Source: JAFANK01 sp036741695
GTDB taxonomy: Bacteria > Vulcanimicrobiota > Vulcanimicrobiia > Eremiobacterales > Eremiobacteraceae
Length of the DNA stretch: 16,535 nucleotides
Direction of reading: 5' to 3'
Assembly (NCBI GenBank): GCA_036741695.1
Contig: DAINRU010000040.1
Location: forward strand, 1 to 16,535
This document shows, piece after piece, positions 6,805 through 15,069 of the stretch. The position numbers and the translations under genes were made by a program. Position 1 is the stretch's first letter. Every line of letters starts with the position of its first letter. A model generated the notes under the pieces. That model did not search any database, had not been told where the DNA came from, and was given only the letters and a program-made list of their open reading frames with translations.

Positions 6805-8739
6805 GTGCAGCGATTGACACTCCGCGACGGCTGTTTTCGCGATGCCTCTGGGACCCCCGTGTACCTGCTCGGCGCCAATTTCTGGCCCAAGCACACCGGG
6901 CCGTGGATGTATCGCGATCCGTGGAATCCCCAAGCTGTGGCAGCGGACCTGGCTGAGGTCGCTGCTCTCGGCACAAACGTCGTCCGCATCTTCTGCTTCA
7001 CGCCCGATTTCATGCCGGCGGCAGACGTCGTCAGTACGGATGCGCTCGATCGTCTCGAGCAGACGGTCGAGCTCGCTGCCCGCGTCGGCCTGTGGTCGAT
7101 TCCGACGTTCCTCGTCGGTCACATGTCGGGTGAGAACTGGGACACGCCGTGGAGCCGCGGTCGCGATTGGTACACAGACCCATTGCTGCTCGACGCGAGC
7201 GAGCTGCTCATCGGAACCGTGGCCTCGCATTTCGCCCGCGATCCACGCATCGCCGCATGGCTGCTCACCAACGAGTGGCCGCTCTTCGCGGGGCGCACAT
7301 CTAATGAAGCGGGATTTCGCTGGGCCAAGCGGTTGTGCGGCACGCTGCGCGCCGCGGACCCGGGCTGCAGCGTGTCGCTGGGCGACGGCAGCTGGGACGT
7401 GATCAACGGCCAGCACAGCGGGCTCCCCTCGAGCGACTTACGCGGGGTCGTTGATTTCTTCGGCCCTCATTTCTACCCGAAAGAGACCGATGCGCTGCGA
7501 CACTCGGCTTTCCCGAGCTTCGCGATGCGGATGCTGCAGCCGTTGCACCACCCGGTGCTGCTCGAGGAGTTCGGGTGTTCGTCGGATCAGGCCGACGATG
7601 ACTATGCAGCGGCCTACTATCGCACCGCGCTCTGGTCGTGCTTTGGTGCCGGTAATTGCGGGACGCTTTTTTGGAACTCGCACGACTTCACGGTGGCCGA
7701 TCGCCCGCCATATTCGCACCACCCCTACGAGTTGCACTTCGGCGTCATCCGCAGCGACGGGTCGCGCAAGCCGCAGGCAGACGAGGTCGCCCGCTTTGCC
7801 GCCTTTCTCGCCAGGCACGACAGCGACGAGTGGCAGCGTGAAACACCTGCGCTCGCCATCGGACGAACGTCATACTATCTGCAAGAATTTCCGTTCGATT
7901 GGGGATGGAGCAAGCCCGAGCTGCGCGACCTCTACCTGCAGACGTTCACCTCGTCCCTGGCGGCTGGACTCGACGCCGGGTTTGCCGATCTTTCATATCC
8001 TGTCGCGCCCAGCGTGAAGCTGCTCGTCGTCCCGTGTCTGCAGCAAGTCACGACGCAGGATGCCCGGCACCTTGAGAACTTCGTACGCGATGGTGGCATG
8101 CTCTACATGTCGTATGGCGGCGAGCCATGGTTTCCGGACTTAGGAGGCTTCATCGGCGCGCGGCCACGCATCCACTATGGCCTCGTCGAGTCCACGCTCG
8201 ATTCCTTGCGACTTACCGTGGCGCGCGATTTCGGCGACCTCGCGCGCGGCAGCGAGTTGCGCTTCACCGTCCGCGGCGAGCAGCGACGGCGCGCGCCGCT
8301 TGTGTGCGAGCCACGCGAAGCGAAGGTGCTCGCGACCGATCAGAGCGGCCGCCCGGCATTGCTCGAGCGCCAGCTCGGTGCGGGGCGCGTGATCTTCTCC
8401 ACCTACCCGTTGGAGTACTATGCCCTACATGGTCTACACGCCAACACTACCGATGAGACCCGCGTGGTGTATCAGGCGCTCGCCCGTGCGGCCCGGCTGC
8501 CTGGCGCACTCGCCGACGGCCCGTTCGTGCAATCGTTCGCGTGGCATGCTGTGTCGGCCGCGCGGCGCCGGATCCTTCTCGTCAATCATGCATGGCAGCC
8601 CACCGATGCAGCCGTGCGCGTCTCCGGAGAGATCACCGATGTCGAGTCAGGCGAGCGTAGCGCGCCCACCATCCGACTTGGTCCAAAAGAAATCAGGATC
8701 GTCGACGTCGCGCTCGATCGAGGCGGGAAAGCTACTTGA
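6805..8739 (+). CDS. GH5-like glycoside hydrolase with C-terminal amidotransferase-like domain
   Basis: The 644-aa protein starts at a GTG (6805). The frame is open further upstream, but that part lies antisense to the dehydrogenase gene and is unlikely to be translated. Residues about 1-330 look like a clan GH-A TIM barrel close to GH5: VYLLGANFWP near the start, LTNEW with Glu157 as the expected acid/base, a GPHFYP strand, and VLLEEFG with Glu255 as the expected nucleophile. Residues about 400-450 (VKLLVVPCLQQVT, then ENFVRDGGMLYMSYGGE) resemble the class I glutamine-amidotransferase-like (trimerisation) domain of GH42 beta-galactosidases. The C-terminus is probably a beta domain. No signal peptide is present, so it likely acts in the cytoplasm on imported oligosaccharides or glycosides. 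The linkage cleaved is unknown; mannosidase, glucosidase and galactosidase are all possible. Its stop overlaps the convergent 73-aa gene by 8 bp. Confidence 0.85.
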   Translation: MQRLTLRDGCFRDASGTPVYLLGANFWPKHTGPWMYRDPWNPQAVAADLAEVAALGTNVVRIFCFTPDFMPAADVVSTDALDRLEQTVELAARVGLWSIPTFLVGHMSGENWDTPWSRGRDWYTDPLLLDASELLIGTVASHFARDPRIAAWLLTNEWPLFAGRTSNEAGFRWAKRLCGTLRAADPGCSVSLGDGSWDVINGQHSGLPSSDLRGVVDFFGPHFYPKETDALRHSAFPSFAMRMLQPLHHPVLLEEFGCSSDQADDDYAAAYYRTALWSCFGAGNCGTLFWNSHDFTVADRPPYSHHPYELHFGVIRSDGSRKPQADEVARFAAFLARHDSDEWQRETPALAIGRTSYYLQEFPFDWGWSKPELRDLYLQTFTSSLAAGLDAGFADLSYPVAPSVKLLVVPCLQQVTTQDARHLENFVRDGGMLYMSYGGEPWFPDLGGFIGARPRIHYGLVESTLDSLRLTVARDFGDLARGSELRFTVRGEQRRRAPLVCEPREAKVLATDQSGRPALLERQLGAGRVIFSTYPLEYYALHGLHANTTDETRVVYQALARAARLPGALADGPFVQSFAWHAVSAARRRILLVNHAWQPTDAAVRVSGEITDVESGERSAPTIRLGPKEIRIVDVALDRGGKAT

Positions 8740-8953
8740 GCTTGAACTCCTCGACGTTATTGAGGTCTTGCAGAAAAAGGATCTCTCCGACGCCCGGTGG
8801 CGCCGACGCCGTCTTGTCGGCGTCCGCCCGCAGAAGCTCCCAGCACTGACCTGTGAGGTCGCGTTGCAACATGCCGACGGACTTGTGGCCATCCTTGAAG
8901 GTCACGCGAACGCGCTTTCCCTCAAAGACCACAAGGTCTTTGTCGTGGATCAC
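8732..8953 (-). CDS. Small cytosolic protein, 73 aa, unknown function
   Basis: The frame starts at a GTG (8953) and ends with TAG inside the last codons of the glycoside hydrolase gene. The product has no signal peptide or membrane segment. Its first half (VVFEGKRVRVTFKDGHKSVG) alternates polar and hydrophobic residues, as in a small beta-barrel (SH3/Sm-like). After a Pro/Ala linker comes a second strand-rich piece, GEILFLQDLNNVEEFKLK. This patterning, and the lack of any better frame in 8740-9031, is why I accept it as a gene. No SD is evident. A partner or function cannot be given; a nucleic-acid-binding or protein-docking barrel is possible but unproven. Confidence 0.65.
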   Translation of the reverse strand: MIHDKDLVVFEGKRVRVTFKDGHKSVGMLQRDLTGQCWELLRADADKTASAPPGVGEILFLQDLNNVEEFKLK

Positions 8954-9031
8954 GCGTGCATGCTTCGGCTGAAGCGCTCGCCTTCCCCCATGGAGACGCG
9001 GCGAAAAGGTCCGCCGTCCTAGCGCGGCTTC

Positions 9032-9565
9032 CTAATACAGGTCAACTCCGATGCGCCGGTATTCCACGAGGTTGAGAATGTCGCCCATGAGGATGCCGTT
9101 GTCAAACACGAGAGCCGGTTTGGCGATGTTCGCCGGCACGTCGAAAACAGCTTGGAACGACGCGCTCTGGCCGGCAGGTATCGTGTAGCGCGGTTTGATG
9201 GCTGCGTCGAGTGCGGCTTGCCCTTCCGGCGATTTGTCGTAACGGCCGCCCTGGGAATCGACGATGTGCGGGATCCGTTCGTCCCATTTGAAGTCGACTC
9301 GCTTCGCGTCGTTGTCCACTCGGATGGTCACGATGTAGAACATTCCGTTGGCGTGAGCGGTCGCTACCTTGTTGGCGATCTCATGTGACCGGCCGACGCC
9401 GGTGACGACGTAGACGAAATCGTCTTGCTGGATCGGCGTTCCCAGCGCTACGAAATGTTGGGGCGTCGAGAATGTGTACAAGCCGGCGATCGCCAGGGCG
9501 AAGACCACGAGCACGGCCACGACTGCAACGCCGGTGATTCGCAAGCCCCTCACGATGTACTTCAT
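9032..9565 (-). CDS. Membrane-anchored DUF4352-like protein
   Basis: The product is 177 aa from the ATG at 9565. An N-terminal transmembrane segment (about residues 8-32, ITGVAVVAVLVVFALAIAGLY) is followed by an extracytoplasmic immunoglobulin-like region with the usual pattern of DUF4352 proteins: VYVVTGVGRSHEI, then NGMFYIVTIRVDNDAKR, an RYDKSPEGQAALD segment and a PAGQSASFQAVFDVPANI block. Such proteins are typically envelope-tethered; their biochemical role is not established. A TTG at 9589 would lengthen the frame, but it is the TTG of a perfect -35 box. With that promoter the first start codon on the mRNA would be the GTG at 9553 (173 aa), which would remove four residues from this call. 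Upstream, the terminator of the neighbouring exported protein separates the two genes. Confidence 0.8.
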   Translation of the reverse strand: MKYIVRGLRITGVAVVAVLVVFALAIAGLYTFSTPQHFVALGTPIQQDDFVYVVTGVGRSHEIANKVATAHANGMFYIVTIRVDNDAKRVDFKWDERIPHIVDSQGGRYDKSPEGQAALDAAIKPRYTIPAGQSASFQAVFDVPANIAKPALVFDNGILMGDILNLVEYRRIGVDLY

Positions 9566-9589
9566 ATCGCAAAGTGAGATGATTGTCAA
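9561..9589 (-). promoter_or_regulatory. Promoter of the DUF4352-like gene, probably leaderless
   Basis: A perfect TTGACA (9589-9584) is followed by a 17-nt spacer and TATGAA (9566-9561, 4 of 6 matches). Seven nucleotides later is an in-frame GTG (9553). If this promoter is used, the ATG at 9565 lies inside the -10 box and cannot be the start. Confidence 0.5.
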
Positions 9590-9591
9590 GA

Positions 9592-9620
9592 AAACAGGCG
9601 AGCCGAGGGCCCGCCTGTTT
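9592..9620 (-). terminator. Intrinsic terminator of the Cys/His exported protein gene
   Basis: A 9-bp perfect stem, AAACAGGCG (9592-9600) and CGCCTGTTT (9612-9620), encloses an 11-nt loop. On the minus strand it continues into TTTTCTTG. It begins 17 nt after the stop at 9638 and ends a few bases before the -35 box of the next gene. Confidence 0.65.
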
Positions 9621-9637
9621 CGAGGATAGGTATGGCG

Positions 9638-10039
9638 TCACTTCGCCGCGCTGATCGTATCGATCTGTATCCCCGTAATCCCGTGGCCCGTGAGTTCGGT
9701 CCCGGTGACAGTAACCTTCTGTTCCACGAACGGCGCGATCTTATCCGCGTAGCTCGCGCCCGGCCCGTTGCCGAGGATAGTGACGATGTTCCCGTCGGAG
9801 GTCTGGATGCCAAAGGGCTGCCCTTTGAGCAAACAGGCCTTTGCACATGACGCGTGCGAGGCGCCGTGAGCGCCAGACCCAAGATAACACGACAAGTCCA
9901 CGACGTTGCCGGTGAGCGTCACCTTCTTGCTGGCCATGGCGCCGGCGCTGCCCATGTTGCCCATATCGTCTGCTAGTGCAGCGCTGCCCAGCGCGAGCAC
10001 CATAACCCCTGCGGCCAACGCCGCCGTCAATCGATTCAT
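9638..10039 (-). CDS. Exported small protein with Cys/His motif, OB-fold-like
   Basis: The 133-aa protein starts at an ATG (10039) preceded by a strong SD (GGGAGG, 5 nt spacer), which excludes the longer in-frame start at 10090. Residues 1-23 form a typical Sec signal (cleavage likely ALA|DD), followed by a short Met/Gly-rich linker. The mature part begins VTLTGNVVDLSC and ends VTVTGTELTGHGITGIQI, a pattern of short strands like bacterial OB folds. Inserted is Cys51-x6-His58-x3-His62-x2-Cys65-x3-Cys69 (CYLG, HGASHASCAKAC). These residues could bind a metal or, less likely, carry a haem or disulfide; no CxxCH motif exists. I recall similar exported proteins in other phyla without a known function. 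It stands alone, with its own terminator downstream. Confidence 0.8.
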   Translation of the reverse strand: MNRLTAALAAGVMVLALGSAALADDMGNMGSAGAMASKKVTLTGNVVDLSCYLGSGAHGASHASCAKACLLKGQPFGIQTSDGNIVTILGNGPGASYADKIAPFVEQKVTVTGTELTGHGITGIQIDTISAAK

Positions 10040-10215
10040 AACTTCCTCCCTTGGAACGCGCATGTGACCGAGCATTCGTGTCGATCGCAATTGAGTACGC
10101 GCGCCGTCGCACCTTGGATTACTCAGTGATCACGGCCTGTCGTGCGTATCGCATCGGGCGAAGTGATTCGCACTGGTCTTCCAGAACTGTGCCCCTGTCT
10201 GGAGGTCCGTATCTC
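10040..10215. other. Divergent intergenic region
   Basis: These 176 bp separate the minus-strand Cys/His protein from the plus-strand FAD oxidoreductase. They hold the SD sites of both genes, an 8-bp palindrome GTGATCAC (10126-10133) and a small inverted repeat GCGAA-GTGA-TTCGC near 10157-10170, which could be operator sites. I could not fit a convincing -35/-10 pair for either gene. Confidence 0.3.
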
Positions 10216-11604
10216 ATGGCCGTCCATAGGTCGCTGTGGCTGCAAGAGAGCTTGCCCGGTCAGATGGATGCACCACCGCTTGTCGGTCGTGCTCGAGCCG
10301 ACGTCGCCATCATCGGCGGCGGCTACGTCGGGTTGTGGGCTGCGCTGCGCATCAAACAGCTCGAGCCCGGCTGCGACGTCGTAGTTCTCGAACGCGACAT
10401 CTGCGGAGGTGGCGCGTCCGGCCGTAATGGCGGCTTCGCGTTGACGTGGTGGCCGAAGTTCCCGTCCATGGCAAAGGCGTTCGGGGAGAGCGAGGCGCTG
10501 CGCCTCACGAAAGCGTCGCAGTCCGCCATCGGCGAGATCGGCGGCTTCTGCACCGACAACCACATCGACGCCGCATTCACGCAAGCAGGCTGGTTGTGGA
10601 CGGCGACCAGCAGCGTGCAGATGAACGCCTGGGAATCAGTTGTCAGCGCGAGCGAAAAGCTCGGCCTTGAGGTGTTTCAGCGCCTAACGCCCGTCGAAGT
10701 CGGGCGCCGCAGCGGCTCGCCCGTCCACCGAGCTGGTGTATTGGAGCGTCAAGCTGCGACCGTTCAACCCGCTGCGCTCGTGCGTGGCATGCGCGAGGTC
10801 GCCCTGCGCCGAGGCGTGCGGATCTACGAGGGAACGCAGGTGACGGGGTTCACCCGTGGGCGGCCGGTCGTCGTCACGACCCGCCAAGGCGAACTCACAG
10901 CCGACCGGGCGGTGATCGCCATGAACGCTTGGGCCGTGGGCTTGCCCGAGCTCAGTCGCTCGATAGCCGTGATCTCAAGCGATATCATCGCGACGGATCC
11001 CATCCCCGATCGTCTGGCGCAGATCGGCTGGACCGGTGGCGAGTGCATCACGGACTCTCAGATGATGGTGTGCTACTATCGCACGACCTATGACGGCCGC
11101 ATCGCCTTCGGCAAGGGCGGGTGGGGTATCGTCTACGGCGACCACATCGGACCGGATCTGGATCGCAACGCCGATCGTGCGCATCTGGTCGAGGGGGATT
11201 TCCGCCGATACTATCCGAGCTTGGTCGATGTCAAGATCACGCACGACTGGTGCGGGCCGATCGACCGGACGATGGACGGACTTCCGCTCATCGGCCGGCT
11301 CGGGGGCCGCGAAAATATCTTCTACGGTATTGGCTGGAGCGGCAACGGCGTCGGGCCGAGCTTTGTGGGCGGGCGCATCCTGGCGAGTCTCGCCCTGGGA
11401 CGCACAGATGAATGGTCGCAATGCGCGCTTGTCGATCGCGCGCAGCGGCTTTTCCCTCCGGAACCGATCCGTTTTATCGGTGGTCAGGTCGTGCGCGAGG
11501 CGGTCATCCGCAAGGAACGGGCCGAGGGCGCTGACCGGCGGGCATCGTGGCTCGCCGTGCAGTTGGCGAAGCTTGCGCCGTCGGGCTTGGAAGACAAAGA
11601 ATGA
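10216..11604 (+). CDS. FAD-dependent amine oxidoreductase (DAO family, PuuB-like)
   Basis: The 462-aa enzyme starts at an ATG (10216) with GGAGG at 10201-10205 as SD; the in-frame extension upstream is not supported. The dinucleotide-binding motif is IIGGGYVGLWAAL (32-44), followed by VVVLERDICGGGASGRNGGF, a typical FAD-binding stretch of the DAO/OrdL/PuuB group. The C-terminal DGLPLIGRLGG and YGIGWSGNGVGPSFVGGRI segments close the flavin site. The family oxidises secondary or primary amines (such as gamma-glutamylputrescine, or N-methyl amino acids) to an aldehyde or keto product with release of ammonia or amine and H2O2. No polyamine or glycine-betaine genes are nearby, so the substrate is open. 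It is cytoplasmic, with no signal peptide. Its stop lies 5 bp from the stop of the convergent permease gene. Confidence 0.9.
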   Translation: MAVHRSLWLQESLPGQMDAPPLVGRARADVAIIGGGYVGLWAALRIKQLEPGCDVVVLERDICGGGASGRNGGFALTWWPKFPSMAKAFGESEALRLTKASQSAIGEIGGFCTDNHIDAAFTQAGWLWTATSSVQMNAWESVVSASEKLGLEVFQRLTPVEVGRRSGSPVHRAGVLERQAATVQPAALVRGMREVALRRGVRIYEGTQVTGFTRGRPVVVTTRQGELTADRAVIAMNAWAVGLPELSRSIAVISSDIIATDPIPDRLAQIGWTGGECITDSQMMVCYYRTTYDGRIAFGKGGWGIVYGDHIGPDLDRNADRAHLVEGDFRRYYPSLVDVKITHDWCGPIDRTMDGLPLIGRLGGRENIFYGIGWSGNGVGPSFVGGRILASLALGRTDEWSQCALVDRAQRLFPPEPIRFIGGQVVREAVIRKERAEGADRRASWLAVQLAKLAPSGLEDKE

Positions 11605-11609
11605 GCCGG

Positions 11610-12823
<1,214 letters not shown>

Positions 12824-12827
<4 letters not shown>

Positions 12828-13564
12828 GCGGTCGCCTCCTTCGGGGCCGGATGCGGCGTAGGCCTATCTTGAACGATCTTTCCATCGCGGAACTCGACGA
12901 TGCGCCGTGACCACGTCGCCACGTTGGCGTCATGGGTGACGGTGATGATAGTAATGCCACGCTCGGCATTGAGCTGCGTGAAGAGCGTCATGATCTCGGC
13001 ACTGCTGCGACTGTCGAGATTACCGGTCGGTTCGTCCGCCAAGATGAGCACCGGGTCGTTGACGAGCGCGCGAGCGATCGCCACGCGTTGCTGCTGGCCT
13101 CCTGAGAGCTCGCTCGGCCGGTGATGCAGCCGGTCGCCCAAGCCGACAGAGGTCAACGCGGCCTGCGCGCGCTGCGTGCGCTCTTCAGCGGGAACCGCCG
13201 CATACAGCAACGGCAGCTCGACGTTTTCGAGCGCAGTCGTGCGCGACAGCAGGTTGAAGCCTTGGAAGACGAAGCCGATGAACTTGCTGCGCACGTCCGC
13301 GAGCTCGTCCAACGAGAGCGCCGAGACATCTCTTCCCGCGAGCAGATACGAACCGCTCGTGGGGCGGTCGAGGCATCCTAACATGTTCATGAAGGTGGAT
13401 TTTCCCGACCCCGATGGCCCCATGATCGCGACAAACTCAGCACGTTGCACCGTCACCGACACGTCGTTGACCGCGATGAGGTCGTCAGCACCCGTATGGT
13501 AGATCTTGGTGAGATCGCGCGTCTGGACGATCGATTGGCCACGTGCTGTCGGATCGATGGCCAT
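12824..13564 (-). CDS. ABC transporter ATPase of MacB/LolD type
   Basis: The 246-aa nucleotide-binding subunit starts at an ATG (13564), 11 nt after the stop of the adaptor gene; the longer frame upstream overlaps the adaptor and is rejected. All elements are intact: Walker A GPSGSGKST (49-57), Q-loop Gln101, signature LSGGQQQR (153-160), Walker B LILADEP (173-179) with Asp177-Glu178, and H-loop His211. The GFNLLSRTTALENVELPL stretch is typical of the MacB/LolD/FtsE group, which works with FtsX-type permeases. It sits between the adaptor and permease genes, and its stop overlaps the permease GTG, so it belongs to this exporter. Confidence 0.95.
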
Positions 13565-13575
13565 GATGGATCGCT

Positions 13576-14889
13576 TTAGCGTCCTCCGAACATGCTCGGA
13601 CGCGCTGTTTGCGTCTGACCACTCGCCAAACGCGCTTCGATAAGCTGATCGCCCTCGTGGATGCCACCGGAGGCGATTTCGACGTTTTGATTGTCGCTGA
13701 AACCAATGGTGACGTTCACGGCTTGCGCTTTGTTCTTGCGCAGCACCCACAGTGTGGCAGTCGAACCCGGTGCTCCGCCCGTGTTCGTTGGCGCTGTGCC
13801 TGCGTTTTGCGGGCGATAGAGCAACGCCGCCGCAGGCACGGTCAAGACGTGGATCCGCGACGCGACGTTGATGGCGATGTTCGCGGTCATGCCCGGTATA
13901 AGCCGCCCCGTCTCATCGTGAATCGTGATGACGGTGTCATACGTGACGACGTTGTTGGTGACGATCGGATTCACCCGAATTTGCAGCACCGTGCCTGGGA
14001 AGATCACATTTGGGTAGGCGGGCACCGAGATCTGCGCAGTTTGACCGACTTTGAGTTGTCCGACGTCGGCTTCGTCAACCGAGGCGTCCACCTGCATGTC
14101 GTTGAGGTTCGTGGCGATGATGAAGAGCGTCGGCGTCTGAAACGACGCGGCGACGGTCTGGCCCACGCTCACGTTGCGCGAGACGACGATGCCGTCGATC
14201 GGGCTGCGGATGATCGCGCGCGTGAGGTTGTAATCGGCGCTTTGCACTTGCCCCTGCGCCGCAGCCGCCTGCGCCAGTGCCGCCTTCGTCTGACCACCCG
14301 CGCCACGGTATTGCGCTTCGCTCGCCGCGAGCAGATGCTGTGCAGCGGAGACCGCCGTGAGGTCTGACGTCGCCGTGGTGGCGTCGGCGTCCATCTGGCT
14401 TTGCGCGATGTAGCCTTGGGCAAGTAGGCTCTTGTCGCGCGCGACGGTGATCTGACTCAGCTTGGACTGCGCGATCGCCTTGTCGAGATTGGCTTGCGCG
14501 GCTTGCACGTTGGCATAGGCTGTGTCTGCGGCATTGGCCGCCGCCGCAGCGTTGGCTTGCGCTGCGGCGTAGCCGGCATTTGCTTGCGTGACGGCAGCCG
14601 AGAAGAGCGTCGGATCGATAACAGCGAGGACCTCGTTCTTCTTGACCTTCGAGTTGTAGTCGACGGAGAGCGATTCGATCGTGCCCGACACTTGCGTGCC
14701 GACGTTGACCTCATTCACCGGATTCACTGTACCGGTCTCATTGATGGCGGCGTGGATGTCGGCGTATTGCGCAGGCGCGGTCACATACCCGGGCGCCCCA
14801 TGCGAAGACGAGCACCGCGCGATCACCAGCACGATGATCGCGATGATGACGATGCCAGCCAGAATCCAGGTGACGCGGTGTCTCAGCAC
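13576..14889 (-). CDS. MacA-type periplasmic adaptor (HlyD/RND membrane fusion protein)
   Basis: The 437-aa adaptor begins with a short basic segment and one transmembrane helix (about 8-26) that anchors it in the inner membrane. A barrel-sandwich (lipoyl-like) half, VGTQVSGTIESLSVDYNSKVKKNEVLAVID, leads into a long Ala/Gln-rich coiled-coil hairpin (about 95-210). The hairpin contains LLAQGYIAQSQMD, at the place where adaptors dock on TolC-like channels. The second lipoyl half (IRSPIDGIVVSRNVSVGQTV), a beta-barrel and a membrane-proximal domain follow. The C-terminus has a Gly/Thr-rich insert (NAGTAPTNTGGAPGSTA). The GTG at 14889 is chosen because GAGGAG lies 8 nt upstream. It is the first gene of a three-gene operon with the ATPase and FtsX permease. 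Confidence 0.93.
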   Translation of the reverse strand: MLRHRVTWILAGIVIIAIIVLVIARCSSSHGAPGYVTAPAQYADIHAAINETGTVNPVNEVNVGTQVSGTIESLSVDYNSKVKKNEVLAVIDPTLFSAAVTQANAGYAAAQANAAAAANAADTAYANVQAAQANLDKAIAQSKLSQITVARDKSLLAQGYIAQSQMDADATTATSDLTAVSAAQHLLAASEAQYRGAGGQTKAALAQAAAAQGQVQSADYNLTRAIIRSPIDGIVVSRNVSVGQTVAASFQTPTLFIIATNLNDMQVDASVDEADVGQLKVGQTAQISVPAYPNVIFPGTVLQIRVNPIVTNNVVTYDTVITIHDETGRLIPGMTANIAINVASRIHVLTVPAAALLYRPQNAGTAPTNTGGAPGSTATLWVLRKNKAQAVNVTIGFSDNQNVEIASGGIHEGDQLIEARLASGQTQTARPSMFGGR

Positions 14890-14910
14890 GTTCGGCTCTC
14901 CTCAAGCCCC

Positions 14911-14939
14911 ACGATAAGAATACGAGCAAGCTGCCTCAA
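14911..14939 (-). promoter_or_regulatory. Candidate promoter of the macA-type operon
   Basis: On the minus strand TTGAGG (14939-14934) and TATCGT (14916-14911) are separated by 17 nt. Each matches the consensus at 4 of 6 positions. The expected start would give a short leader containing the GAGGAG ribosome site of the adaptor gene. The rest of the 180-bp gap (14890-15069) shows only a weak hairpin at 15001-15014 (TCACG-CAAG-CGTGA), without a T-run. Confidence 0.4.
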
Positions 14940-15069
14940 ACGTTATGAAGGGAGTGTGAGGATGATGGTTTCTTCTGCCCTTCCAATGGAAAGACCCGCA
15001 TCACGCAAGCGTGAGCGCCACTACGTGCGGCGATTTTCCCAGGCTATTCTAAGATGCGCACTGGAACGC

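Noticed and set aside
9566..9589. TTG start at 9589 for the DUF4352-like gene
   Set aside because: This TTG is part of a perfect TTGACA -35 box, there is no SD, and the added residues (MTIISLCD) precede the normal anchor helix.
10157..10170. Inverted repeat GCGAA-GTGA-TTCGC upstream of the FAD oxidoreductase
   Set aside because: A 5-bp arm is common by chance in GC-rich DNA and no regulator gene is adjacent; kept only as a remark on the intergenic region.
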